Below are positions 56,701 through 64,000 of a stretch of DNA of 64,000 nucleotides, one piece after another. The translations under genes and the position numbers were made by a program. Under the pieces are notes generated by a model. It saw nothing but the letters and a program-made list of their open reading frames with translations. It was not told the origin of the DNA and did not search any database. Source of the stretch: Methylobacter sp. (GTDB lineage Bacteria > Pseudomonadota > Gammaproteobacteria > Methylococcales > Methylomonadaceae); NCBI GenBank assembly GCA_026399025.1, contig JAPLRU010000038.1, positions 1 through 64,000 on the forward strand. The letters are read 5' to 3'. The first letter of the stretch is position 1, and every line of letters starts with the position of its first letter.

Positions 56701-57244
56701 GCGCATTAAGCTCCAAAGCCACCAGATTAACCCGACCCTGCCCGGTAAAGGCCGCCACATGCAGCTTTTGCAGGTGTTGCAGCTTATCGCCTTGTTGAAA
56801 CGTTACATCCGTCACTAACAGATTTTCAATCGCGACCTGCACCGGCAAGCGTAACTCGGCATTAAAATCGAAAGTGCTTTTTTCCGGGGGCGCCGTTTGA
56901 GTCACATTGATGTTGACCTCATTCAGCGTCACATCGACAATTTTTAAAACGCCCGAAAACAGTTCCACAGGCCGCCAAGCGAATACCAGATTTTTAACGG
57001 CGGCGGTTTTGCTATCGTCTTTATAAGACAACTCAGAAAGCACGATACGTTCGAGCAAGCGGCCTTCAATGGCTTTCGCTGAAACCTGTACCGGTAAATG
57101 CGAAAAAACCGTCTGTAACAGCCGGCGGCTGCCGGTTGCGCTGTTCATCAAACCGAACAAACCGACAGGAAGCATTAACAGCAGAATCAAGACAGTCAGA
57201 AAAATGCGTTTTATCATTTTAAAAAACAGCGCTTTTGCCAACAT
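53780..57244 (-). CDS. tamB: Translocation and assembly module protein TamB
   Basis: About 1154 residues. An N-terminal inner-membrane anchor (I-K-R-I-F-L-T-V-L-I-L-L-L-M-L near 10-28) leads into a long repetitive beta-rich periplasmic body and the C-terminal DUF490/TamB domain (about 830-1154; ending with A-A-L-S-Y-G-A-G-Q and E-V-E-Q-G-K). It forms a lipid-conducting or assembly bridge to TamA. The frame is open to 57346, but its extra residues overlap tamA; the ATG at 57244 overlaps the tamA stop by one base. Confidence 0.92.
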   Translation of the reverse strand: MLAKALFFKMIKRIFLTVLILLLMLPVGLFGLMNSATGSRRLLQTVFSHLPVQVSAKAIEGRLLERIVLSELSYKDDSKTAAVKNLVFAWRPVELFSGVLKIVDVTLNEVNINVTQTAPPEKSTFDFNAELRLPVQVAIENLLVTDVTFQQGDKLQHLQKLHVAAFTGQGRVNLVALELNAQPVSATATGQVGLGKGFPLSLTADWQVSSADYGVWHAMSTLSGDMHRLDFDNRLSSPFKSTLKGKLENLPDAPRITAHGDWQQLNWPLGGGKAQLSSERGTLELDGLLSDYRIALNAELTQPYLSKSRLTFKGQGSTEALTIKELALTSAEGAFQIDGTVSWKGATAFDLSASGQHFNPAILLPELPGSLTFSTLLKGKLDGKALQLDVDINKLSGKLRGYPVSAGGKLALANEQLKVDALQVTSGRNKIAVNGSLGQEQAALVVAIDAPALDSLWPNLGGSLKGDGRLQGAWLKPSVQFQASGKHLHFAEHSAEQLAVNIDYQPEQTSKLQLSVNAIKTGNTEISKLLIEGFGTLEQHQFKADINSSYGDLSSALTGSFKGGIWQGDFSRLDLNSRDSGRWQLTNNLSVRAAKTSAGIDVTLARACLVQQAAALCLQGRYPASGDFQFKVNATALPISLIKVYLPENMQINGVINADADIQQQKGRLNGNFGLTVPAHSKIVLPNQQGGPVEFTLGPWRVSGKLQAKTVSADFDLALTGQDYLRGQLQLDTGTAKTLGGQITGSVLNFALLNPFVPQLTNIKGELKANLALQGRSDKPIVNGTVTFSGGAVDFDELGLEIRDIKLQALSAVGDGGRIQLSGSAKSGQGFIQLDGFATLQGTGEFMLIGTDFEVAKLPEAQIAVSPQLKGLFSERQRKLSGKLIIPKAVIQLPQLPENAVKVSPDEVIVGEQKTVQNTAVAVPIDVDIDIELGKQVNFSGQGLKTDLSGKLKLTKSGETLAMYGNIDMDKARYKSYGQDLTVRKGRIQFNGPVDKPWLEVEAIRVSKGKDVTAILNLTGPLDAPKTSLSSEPALPEEEVLAYLVTGGPLNQVSQAEGNMVASAALSYGAGQASWLADKLGVSEFEVEQGKTLQDTMATVGQYLTPNFYVGTKVGLFNKQVVLVLKRKLSKSLNVETQTGTSQRIKLNYETDTN

Positions 57245-59082
57245 CACAGCCTGGTCCCCGCGGCAAAATGGATTTGAAACGAAGAATCCGATTGGCTCAA
57301 CGGCAAGCCGAAATCCACCCGGATTGGACCGATAGGCGAATACCACCTGAGACCTAAGCCGACACCGGTTTTGATTCTGATATTATCGGGATTATAAGCG
57401 TTACCGGCGTCAATAAAGGCCGCGACACCCCAGTTATCGAACAGGTAATGTTCATATTCCGCGCTGACTACGCTCAGAAATTTACCGCCTATGATATTGC
57501 CCAAATTATCCTTAGGGCCCAGATCTCTATAAGCATAACCGCGAACACTGTTCATGCCGCCGGCAAAAAACCGGTACGAGGTCGGCAGTTTGTTGAATTG
57601 GTCAACCAAGGTTGCGCCTTGTTCGGTTCGAGCGATAAATCGGCCGCGCCAAGGCAAGGAGTGGGTCCATACCGCCGATACCGAGCCTTGCGCAAAACTG
57701 ACTTCGGAAATAGGATTTTTATAACTGCCCGCCAAATTAAATTCCAGACGGTAACCTCGGGTGGGCCGCAAGGTGCTGTCGGCAACGGAACGTAGCCAGT
57801 TGCCGCCGGGAACTAACAAAAGCGTCTGCGTGGAAGTGGCGCCGATAGTAAAATCTTCGTAAACGGAATCGATAAACAGCATCTGCTTCCAGCCGCTATC
57901 GAAGGCGTGTTTTAAGCGCGTCGAAAGTTTGGCCGCCAGCGATTTGTAAGTGTCCGTATCCTCCCGTTTGAAGCCGCCGCCGAAGCTGAAAAAATCGTTG
58001 CTCGGATCGTCCAGCGGCACGTTGTATTCCGCATCGGCGGTTGACAGCACCGGAGCAATATCGAGATTAGCGGTAATAAAATGGCCCCGGCGATTTACCC
58101 GGCGGTCCTTATAAGTCGCGTTGACTAAAGGCCCAATGTCGGTGTCGAAGCCAACGCCGAAACCGTAATGATAGATTTTGTTAGGATGAAGTTTAATGCT
58201 GACGGGAACTTGGTTTTGCCGAGCGTTTCCGGTATCCGGATGTATATCGATCCTCTCGAAATAACCGCTTTTCGACAATGCTGTATGGGTTTTAGCCAAT
58301 TGCTCGCTGGAATAAAAATCGCCGCTTTTGATGGAAACGAATTTACCCACAAACTCGGGATTTAAAATATCCTGTTCAATCGTCACCTCACCGAACACCC
58401 TGCGTTTGCCGGTATTAAGCGCCAGTTTGATATGAGCCTGATTGTTGGCTTTATCGATTAACAGCTGTTTTTCCGAAAATGCGGCAGCCAAATAACCTTT
58501 TTCCATCGCCAACGATTGCAGCCGGCTTTTCATCTTTTCGTAGTGGTCGTGACGTAGCGGCTTGCCGCTTGACCTTAGCAGCTCATTGCGTAATTTCTGA
58601 AAGTCGGGATCATCGTCAGCGTCGCCGGTCAAAGTGATCGTAATATCCGCAACGATAGTCTGCGGGCCGGAGTCGATGGCAAAATCCGCCTGCCAACATT
58701 TCGCCTTGAAAGCCAATGATTTTTCGACCACAGCATGGTAATAACCGAAAGCCCTCAGAGCCTGGGATATTTCGTCATCGGCTTGCGCAAACGAAGCGCG
58801 TATTTTCCATTCCGGCGCTTGGCACTGTTCTTTTACCAGAGACAGTATTAACTCGACATTTTTTTTAGCTTCGCCGTCAAGCCCGGTCACCGATACGTCT
58901 GCGCTAACAAGCGGCGTTGCGAAGTACAGCCCTATGCAAGACACCAGACAAAGCACTGGTCGCAAGCCCGTTGCTAAATCGGCAGAGTGTGCTGTGCGCG
59001 CCTTGGCCGCCCAAGTATGACCGGATTGCCCAAAAATACGCACAGCGCAGTCTACAAGGTTTGTAATCATCGAAAATAACAA
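57244..59082 (-). CDS. tamA: Outer-membrane assembly protein TamA
   Basis: 612 residues, Omp85 superfamily. After an N-terminal hydrophobic segment (about 42-60, V-L-C-L-V-S-C-I-G-L-Y-F-A) come three POTRA domains (about 62-275) and a 16-strand barrel with the R-G-Y motif in M-N-S-V-R-G-Y and the last-strand V-D-F-G-L-P-L. The signal sequence sits unusually far from the annotated start, so the true start may be internal or the signal atypical. It is paired with tamB as in most proteobacteria. Confidence 0.9.
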   Translation of the reverse strand: MLFSMITNLVDCAVRIFGQSGHTWAAKARTAHSADLATGLRPVLCLVSCIGLYFATPLVSADVSVTGLDGEAKKNVELILSLVKEQCQAPEWKIRASFAQADDEISQALRAFGYYHAVVEKSLAFKAKCWQADFAIDSGPQTIVADITITLTGDADDDPDFQKLRNELLRSSGKPLRHDHYEKMKSRLQSLAMEKGYLAAAFSEKQLLIDKANNQAHIKLALNTGKRRVFGEVTIEQDILNPEFVGKFVSIKSGDFYSSEQLAKTHTALSKSGYFERIDIHPDTGNARQNQVPVSIKLHPNKIYHYGFGVGFDTDIGPLVNATYKDRRVNRRGHFITANLDIAPVLSTADAEYNVPLDDPSNDFFSFGGGFKREDTDTYKSLAAKLSTRLKHAFDSGWKQMLFIDSVYEDFTIGATSTQTLLLVPGGNWLRSVADSTLRPTRGYRLEFNLAGSYKNPISEVSFAQGSVSAVWTHSLPWRGRFIARTEQGATLVDQFNKLPTSYRFFAGGMNSVRGYAYRDLGPKDNLGNIIGGKFLSVVSAEYEHYLFDNWGVAAFIDAGNAYNPDNIRIKTGVGLGLRWYSPIGPIRVDFGLPLSQSDSSFQIHFAAGTRL

Positions 59083-59192
59083 CTCAATCGATAGAAAAAT
59101 AGCACGCAGATGACGTCGATTGAATAAGATTTTCTTTGAATGCTGAGGGAAAATCCGTTTATCGCTGTTTTAGACCTATTGTCGTTCATCAT

Positions 59193-59340
59193 AAATAAAA
59201 TACCCCAAAACGACATCGTTCCGGCATCACTGTCACTAAGTTAATGGTTGTAGGAGCGGGCCCTGCTCGCGATGATAACACTACAACTCAGCAGTTGCGG
59301 CCAAATGCCGCTTCTATGGGTATCATTATGCTTAGTGGGT
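59193..59340. repeat. Repeats upstream of tamA
   Basis: A degenerate copy of the CGTTCC-GGC-TCACTG-CACTAAGTTAA family lies at 59211-59244, next to the known type of REP palindrome GTAGGAGCGGGCCCTGCTCGCGA (59250 on), closed by CCGCTTCTA near 59310. A 12-base sequence at 59193-59204 is repeated inverted at 59963-59974, beyond the transposase remnant. Confidence 0.55.
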
Positions 59341-59396
59341 GTTTTAAAAGTAGCCGGTACCGGCGAAAACTTAGAAAACGGCAATTTTTTTGCCAT

Positions 59397-59990
59397 GTCC
59401 AAACGAAACGCTTTTAAACGCCCGTAAACGGAATGCAATCCGTGACCTGTTGCCGGCCGCCTGGTCGGCTGATCGACCGAGAAAAGTCAACCTACTGAAA
59501 ATACTCAACGCCATTTTCTATATCGCCCGGCGTGGTTGCGCCTGGCGTTTGTTGCCGACGGCCTACTTTCCTCCGTACCACACCGTCTATAGTTATTTTC
59601 GGCGGCGGCGCCTGGGAGAGAATTCACGATACGCTACGGGCCGATGTCAGGCGAAAAGCCGGGCGACATAAGCACCCGGCGGGAAGCATCGATAGTCAAA
59701 GCAAAACGACGGCTTTAGCGGGCCTCAAAGGTTATGATGCCGCCAAGTGTATCCAAGGACGCAAGCGCCATATCCTCGTCGATACCTTGGGGCTCATCCC
59801 GGTGATTGTGGTAACGGCTGCCGATATACCCGAGCGGGAAGAGGCGAAGCTTATTTTGTAAGCGCTGACAAGCAGCTGCAAAAAAATACGCCGGATTTGG
59901 GTAGACGGGGGTTACAACGGCAAGGCGTTCACCGCTTGGGTCGCTGAATGCTCCCCTGTTGAGGTATTTTATTTCTTGTTACGACCCTAG
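59397..59990 (+). pseudogene. IS5-family transposase remnant
   Basis: Three pieces of one transposase are found in different frames. The first (59397 to about 59610) has R-R-G-C-A-W-R-L-L-P and Y-F-P-P-Y-H-T-V-Y-S-Y-F-R. The second (about 59605-59861) has W-E-R-I-H-D, S-I-D-S-Q-S, K-T-T and G-R-K-R-H-I-L-V-D-T with the first catalytic Asp region. The third (about 59890-59985) has W-V-D-G-G-Y-N-G-K-A-F. The C-terminal catalytic Glu region is lost. At least two frameshifts and a 3' truncation make it inactive. A weak 12-base inverted repeat (59193-59204, 59963-59974) might mark the old element ends. Confidence 0.8.
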
Positions 59991-60030
59991 ACCGGACTAT
60001 TGATGAGACCGAATCGAATAAAAACCCGGA

Positions 60031-60519
60031 CTAATGGACCTCAATAGCTTTCCGTTTACTTTTTTCAGCTTTAGGTATAGTGACTTTTAATAAGCCATTT
60101 TTAAACGAAGCACTTGCCTTTTCAGCATCGATATTGTCAGGTAAATACAGGGTGCGCTGAAATTCGCCACGCATGATTTCGCGACGGAAATATTTGCCTT
60201 TTTCTCCTTCCTTTTTTTCTTCCCTGGCGGAAGTACGGATAGTAATCGCATGATCGGTAACCGACACCGCCACATCTTCTTTTTTTACGCCGGGCAATGC
60301 CGCTTGAACTTCTATATCGGTCTCGTGATCAAGAATGTCGACCTTCGGAAAGTCGGACTCCGGCGAATGAGCCCTATTCCAATCCAGCATACGCGGCCAT
60401 TTGCGTAAAAGAAAATCATCAAAAAAATTATCTAACTCATCAAACGATCTGAGTCCGCCCTGCGATGTTTTTGTTAACAGTCCGGACTCTCTTGTTGTTT
60501 CCATTTTTTTAGCTGTCAT
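60031..60519 (-). CDS. Hsp20-family small heat-shock protein (paralogue)
   Basis: 162 residues from the ATG at 60519, which has GGAG 8 bases upstream. The domain layout and several segments equal the 52534 protein: F-D-D-F-L-L-R-K-W-P-R-M-L-D-W, G-E-F-Q-R-T-L-Y-L-P and the end K-V-T-I-P-K-A-E-K-S-K-R-K. The last motif is A-I-E-V instead of T-I-E-I. It probably arose by duplication; the two copies now flank tamAB and the IS remnant. Confidence 0.9.
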   Translation of the reverse strand: MTAKKMETTRESGLLTKTSQGGLRSFDELDNFFDDFLLRKWPRMLDWNRAHSPESDFPKVDILDHETDIEVQAALPGVKKEDVAVSVTDHAITIRTSAREEKKEGEKGKYFRREIMRGEFQRTLYLPDNIDAEKASASFKNGLLKVTIPKAEKSKRKAIEVH

Positions 60520-60560
60520 ACATTTCTCCAGCAAATCAATTAAAAAATCAGCCCATAAAG

Positions 60561-60767
60561 CTAGTGCGGCTTATGCTGATACAGCAAAAATTCCTGCTCC
60601 GCATCCAGCCAATCTTCAAGTTCATGGTCTGGCGCGAAACCTCTACGCTCAGCCTTGTAATAAGCGCATTCGGCAATGACGGCATCCCGATCAGGAAGAT
60701 GTATCGTTGCACGATGTTGTTCCGGGCTTGAACTTTCTTGTTTAATACCTCTAACAGTTGTAGCCAT
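60561..60767 (-). CDS. DUF2934 protein
   Basis: 68 residues. After a polar head the DUF2934 core (I-A-E/A-E-C-A-Y-Y-K-A-E-R-R-G-F-A-P-D-H-E-L-E-D-W-L-D-A-E-Q-E-F) spans about 32-58. Function is unknown; such proteins are common beside stress genes. It lies 42 bases upstream of the Hsp20 start on the same strand and is probably co-transcribed. A paralogue is at 62048. Confidence 0.85.
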   Translation of the reverse strand: MATTVRGIKQESSSPEQHRATIHLPDRDAVIAECAYYKAERRGFAPDHELEDWLDAEQEFLLYQHKPH

Positions 60768-60975
60768 TCTTCACCTCATTCCGGTTAAATGTTTGAGTTA
60801 TTCATAAAAATATTTCGATGACAACAATGCCAAAACTTAGCGCTTAAAAATTGAAAAACCTGAACGATTGAAAATGAATTTAATGACTGACTAAGCCTTT
60901 AAGCTTCATTCTTAGATAGGGAGACAATTATCCGGTTTCTTATTGCTAAATTAGCTGAACAGGAACCCCTTGGAT

Positions 60976-61521
60976 TTATTTTGTATAAACAATGCCGGCT
61001 TGCGGGCCGAGGTCGTCATTCTCTTCGAGATAACGGATGTCATCTCCGATGCTTAAGGCATCGAACCCGGCCCCAGCCACACTGTTTCGGTGAAAATAAA
61101 CTTCATGCCCGTCCTCTGCCTCGATAAAACCGTGATCTTTTTCCGGCAACAGACGAATGACAGAACCGGTGCTCTGCAAGTCATGGCTTTTAACCTTGCC
61201 CTGCTGAACCCGTGCATAGTCTTCCAGCTGTCTTGCCGCCGCGTTAAAAGCATCGCGCAGGGCAATGTAAACATCTTCATAAGCTTTTCTATCATGATGC
61301 TCGCGGCTGATAACTAATTCTTTGCGCGGCGTGGTGATATCGATACGGATATGATACTGATTGCCTTGATGATGGCGGTGGTGTTCAGATTCCACCGCAA
61401 CCCTGCAACTTATAATATGCGAGTAAAATCTTTCCAGCTTGCCTGCTTTTTCACGAATCCGAGTTTCTACAGCATCGGAATGAGGTACCCCACGAAAAGT
61501 AATTTGTAATGGGATTTGCAT
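60976..61521 (-). CDS. Ribosome hibernation factor (HPF/RaiA type) with cold-shock-like domain
   Basis: 181 residues. The first about 105 are the HPF/YfiA fold (M-Q-I-P-L-Q-I-T-F-R-G-V-P-H-S-D-A-V and Y-H-I-R-I-D-I-T-T-P), which sits in the decoding site of resting ribosomes. Residues about 118-181 resemble a cold-shock domain (G-S-V-I-R-L-L-P-E-K-D-H-G-F-I-E-A and E-V-Y-F-H). This short fused form is distinct from the long HPF, whose tail is a dimerisation domain. The ATG at 61521 gives the family start; an upstream one adds 11 residues. Confidence 0.85.
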   Translation of the reverse strand: MQIPLQITFRGVPHSDAVETRIREKAGKLERFYSHIISCRVAVESEHHRHHQGNQYHIRIDITTPRKELVISREHHDRKAYEDVYIALRDAFNAAARQLEDYARVQQGKVKSHDLQSTGSVIRLLPEKDHGFIEAEDGHEVYFHRNSVAGAGFDALSIGDDIRYLEENDDLGPQAGIVYTK

Positions 61522-61543
61522 AGCCGTCACCCTAGGCAAAGTG

Positions 61544-61596
61544 TAATTATTCACCTCCCCCTTTGAAAAAGGGGATTGAGGGGGATTTATTTAAAT
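61544..61596. repeat. CACCTCCCCCTTTGAAAAAGGGG repeat, left copy
   Basis: TAATTATTCACCTCCCCCTTT followed by GAAAAAGGGGATTGAGG and an A/T end. The inverted copy at 62591-62643 differs by one base deletion. Together they bracket the cold-shock protein and DUF2934 genes. Confidence 0.8.
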
Positions 61597-61653
61597 AATC
61601 ACCCCTAACCCCTGATTTTTAAAGCCGGGGGAAAATCGAACAATGACCCCGCA

Positions 61654-61866
61654 TCAAAGAATGATTAAATCTTCAGCTTGTGGGCCTTTTTTTCCTTGCG
61701 TTACATTGAATTGCACTCTTTGCCCATCGTTCAAGGATTTAAACCCTGTGCTGCTGATATTGCTGTAATGAACGAAAACATCCGGGCCTTTTTCCTGCTC
61801 AATGAAGCCGAAGCCTTTGCTGGCGTTGAACCATTTAACAGTACCGGTATTTGTTTGCATAGCCAT
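61654..61866 (-). CDS. Cold-shock protein (CspA family)
   Basis: 70 residues, a single-stranded nucleic acid binding beta-barrel. RNP1 K-G-F-G-F-I-E is at 17-23 and RNP2 V-F-V-H-Y near 30-34. G-T-V-K-W-F-N at the start and P-Q-A-E-D-L at the end are typical. The about 180-base stretch between it and the DUF2934 gene upstream may be a long 5' leader, common for cold-induced csp genes. Confidence 0.95.
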   Translation of the reverse strand: MAMQTNTGTVKWFNASKGFGFIEQEKGPDVFVHYSNISSTGFKSLNDGQRVQFNVTQGKKGPQAEDLIIL

Positions 61867-62047
61867 AATAAAATCCTACGTAGTAAAAATTTGATTTGCA
61901 TTAAGTAATTAAAGGTTACTTAATATTGGTTTCTCGGTAAATGAAGCTTATTTATCCGACAGTTAATAAAGCAGCATAATATAGTTAGTTATTTCTCATA
62001 GCGTCTCCCATAATATATAAATAGATAAAAACACTTGCATGATAAAG

Positions 62048-62248
62048 TCAGTGGGGGACATTTTTAGTAATGACTTCGACAAACTCTCGCTCCGCCTCCA
62101 GCCAATCGTTAAGTTCATGACCGGGTTTAAAATCTCTTTTTTCTGCCTTATAAAAAGCAATCTCGGCAATTTTTGTGTAGCAATCCGGAAGACTTATCGG
62201 AGTCAATTCTTTAGCGTTCAAACTTACATCGCGAACGGCTACACTCAT
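62048..62248 (-). CDS. DUF2934 protein (second)
   Basis: 66 residues from the ATG at 62248, where GGG lies 7-9 bases upstream and the first residues (M-S-V-A-V-R-D) align with those of the first DUF2934 protein (M-A-T-T-V-R-G). The core is I-A-E-I-A-F-Y-K-A-E-K-R-D-F-K-P-G-H-E-L-N-D-W-L-E-A-E-R. An in-frame ATG at 62275 is an alternative. Function unknown. Confidence 0.82.
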   Translation of the reverse strand: MSVAVRDVSLNAKELTPISLPDCYTKIAEIAFYKAEKRDFKPGHELNDWLEAEREFVEVITKNVPH

Positions 62249-62547
62249 TTTTAACCCGTACATAACTTGTTTCATTTAAAAACGTTTTTTGACGATACAT
62301 AGAAAAATCTAACGGTATCTATTGAAACAAAAAATTAACGGCAAGCCTATTAGTGCAAATACTTAGCTCTACCTTATTTTTATAAAGCCATTGAAATTAC
62401 ACTATTTTATTAAAAAATAACTCTAACTTAGCCGGGATTGATCTGAAAAAAAACAGCTTGTCGAGTCGTTTGCGGGATAAGCGCTCGGCTTCGCTTTTGG
62501 CAACGTCAGGAACATAAAATAATCACTAAAGCTCCCGTTAATGTTGC

Positions 62548-62643
62548 TATTCAATCCCCCTCTTTGAAAAAGAGGGGTTAGGGGAGATTTTTTAAATAAA
62601 TCCCCCTCAATCCCCCTTTTTCAAAGGGGGAGGTGAATAATTA
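62548..62643. repeat. CCCCCTCAATCCCCC repeat, right copy
   Basis: Two C/G-rich palindromes side by side: CCCCCTCTTTGAAAAAGAGGGG (about 62552-62573) and CCCCCTTTTTCAAAGGGGG (about 62610-62629). The second half is the inverted partner of 61544-61596. The rest of the 62276-62903 gap shows no gene. Confidence 0.75.
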
Positions 62644-62903
62644 CCCGTTAATTAAGATGTTTTAGAAGCACATCGGCACTACCGCTATTAAGCCCCATAA
62701 TATTCTGGCAACGCATTAAAATAACAGTTACTATAAAAATATAAACTTATCCTCTCTCACGCCTTATTAATCTTCGGGCTTTAATAAAGTTACCCTTTAA
62801 AAATAATTGTATTAACTTCTACTATACAGAGCGCAACTTCTTGTCCGCGTATAACTTAGATTTGATACGATCCATTAATAATCTTTTCATGCAGGGTTTA
62901 CCT

Positions 62904-64000
62904 ATGAAAAATACGCCACTGGATCCGTCGCAACTTTATAAGCCGTGTAATGTTGAGCGATTAAAATTCAACTCCACCGACGAACTTGAAGACATCGATA
63001 TTGCCGTCGGTCAGCAACGCGCTGTGGAAGCCGTCAAATTGGGCATGCGCATGCACAAAAACGGTTACAACATTTTTGCCATGGCGCCTTCCGGCACCGG
63101 CAAACTGACCACCCTGCGGCAACTGACCGAACACGAAGCCGGCCGCCAAGATATTCCTTCGGACTGGTGTTATGTTAATAATTTCAGTCAACCGGCCAAA
63201 CCGACAGCCATTAAACTGCTGCCCGGACAGGGTAAAGCGTTTAAACACGATATGGCGCAATTGATTGACGAGCTGATTATCGCCATACCGGCGGCGTTCG
63301 ACGGCGACGAATACCGGTCCAGAACCGGCGAGCTTGAAAGCGAATCGCGGCAACGGGAAATCAACGAACTCAGCCGCTTACGCGAAGAAGCCGCCAATGT
63401 TCATATTATTCTTACCGAAACCGCAGCCGGTTACGCCTTCTCCCCGGCAGATGAAAACAACGAAATCATCAGTCCAGAGCAGTTTAATAAGCTTGATAAA
63501 GACAAACAGCATGAAATCCAAAAAACCATTTTCGACTTGCAGGAACGCTTGGCAAAGCCGCTGAAAAACTTCCCTATCTGGCGCAAAGAAACCAAGCGCA
63601 AACTGCAAGCGCTTAACCGCGAAGTTGCCGAACAGGCGGTCAATCATTCGATCGACGACCTGATCGAAAAATACGCCAAGCAGGACGCTGTTCTGAGCTA
63701 TCTGAATGAAGCTCAAAAAGACATCATCGAGCATGTGCTGGATTTTTTGCCGCGTAGCGAAAAAATCCAACCGTTTATGGACTTAGCGCAGGAAGCCAAT
63801 CCGCTTAAACGCTATAGCGTGAACCTGATGGTGGATTTTAGCGCTAAGCGATCGGCTCCGGTTATTTACGAAGATCATCCGAATTACAGCAATCTGGTGG
63901 GCCGCATCGACCATCAAGCCTACATGGGTTCGATGGTCACCGATTTCACGATGATCAAACCCGGCGCCTTGCATAAAGCCAATGGCGGCTATCTTTTTAT
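62904..64000 (+). CDS. Lon-like AAA protease, N-terminal part (runs off the window)
   Basis: At least 365 residues, open at the window edge. The start matches the AAA_32/Lon-like (YcbZ/LonB-type) family: a short N-terminal segment, then I-A-V-G-Q-Q-R-A-V-E-A and the nucleotide loop A-P-S-G-T-G-K-L-T at 61-69. The family inserts a large helical domain (about 150-330, charged, coiled-coil-like) before the second half of the AAA fold and the Lon protease domain, which lie beyond the window. The loop has Leu after the Lys where Ser or Thr is usual. Confidence 0.85.
   Translation, partial: MKNTPLDPSQLYKPCNVERLKFNSTDELEDIDIAVGQQRAVEAVKLGMRMHKNGYNIFAMAPSGTGKLTTLRQLTEHEAGRQDIPSDWCYVNNFSQPAKPTAIKLLPGQGKAFKHDMAQLIDELIIAIPAAFDGDEYRSRTGELESESRQREINELSRLREEAANVHIILTETAAGYAFSPADENNEIISPEQFNKLDKDKQHEIQKTIFDLQERLAKPLKNFPIWRKETKRKLQALNREVAEQAVNHSIDDLIEKYAKQDAVLSYLNEAQKDIIEHVLDFLPRSEKIQPFMDLAQEANPLKRYSVNLMVDFSAKRSAPVIYEDHPNYSNLVGRIDHQAYMGSMVTDFTMIKPGALHKANGGYLF

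Noticed and set aside
59083-59990. Intact insertion sequence
   Set aside because: The transposase is in three frames and lacks its C-terminus; terminal repeats are only weakly suggested.
1-64000. tRNA, rRNA, prophage or CRISPR content
   Set aside because: No cloverleaf, rRNA segment, phage gene block or repeat-spacer array was noticed on either strand by eye.

Overview
This window reads as chromosomal DNA of a free-living gammaproteobacterium. The gene order gyrA-serC-pheA-hisC-tyrA-aroA-cmk-rpsA-ihfB on one strand is the arrangement known from Pseudomonas-like gammaproteobacteria. A predicted hopanoid exporter (HpnN type), a BtuM-type cobalamin transporter under a B12 riboswitch and a methyltransferase of the regulatory-domain family would suit a Methylococcales (type I methanotroph)-like genome. 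That placement is an inference: no methane-oxidation gene is present. I see no prophage, CRISPR array, rRNA or tRNA.

Layout. 0-1 kb: a short-form hicBA toxin-antitoxin pair whose toxin has lost its C-terminal part next to a palindromic repeat. 1-9.7 kb: methyltransferase, PepSY membrane protein, nadA, a zinc-ribbon protein, fmdB-aspS and pyrC. 9.9-13.6 kb: a two-gene unit of apbE (FMN transferase lipoprotein) and an HpnN-type RND transporter. 13.9-19.3 kb: galE followed by a 1430-residue protein joining a GT31-like and a GT2-like glycosyltransferase domain. 19.8-20.3 kb: DUF1097 membrane protein. 20.5-24.8 kb: four-gene MacAB-like exporter with two different permeases. 25-28 kb: a small membrane protein and a siaABC-like phosphatase/kinase/target switch without siaD. 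28.3-39.5 kb: the aromatic amino acid/serine/translation/gyrase supercluster. 39.8-47 kb: hflX, hfq, class I fumarase, a DHH phosphoesterase, an RlpA-like protein and a large phosphatidylserine decarboxylase-like protein. 47.4-50.2 kb: B12 riboswitch, btuB, btuM. 50.4-62.3 kb: a stress region with htpX, three Hsp20 genes, a hibernation factor fused to a cold-shock-like domain, a cold-shock protein and two DUF2934 proteins, interrupted by tamA-tamB and a decayed IS5-type transposase. 62.9 kb to the end: the start of a Lon-like AAA protease.

The intergenic DNA is unusually rich in palindromic repeats. At least four families recur, and two loci carry the same families nested inside each other in opposite order. 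Repeats also sit inside the hisC-pheA and pheA-serC gaps of the big operon, at the break in hicA, and as inverted copies around csp-DUF2934. The repeat nesting is the strongest unexplained signal here. The siaD-less sia switch, the riboswitch-btuB-btuM minimal B12 route and the double glycosyltransferase are the most interesting gene-level observations.
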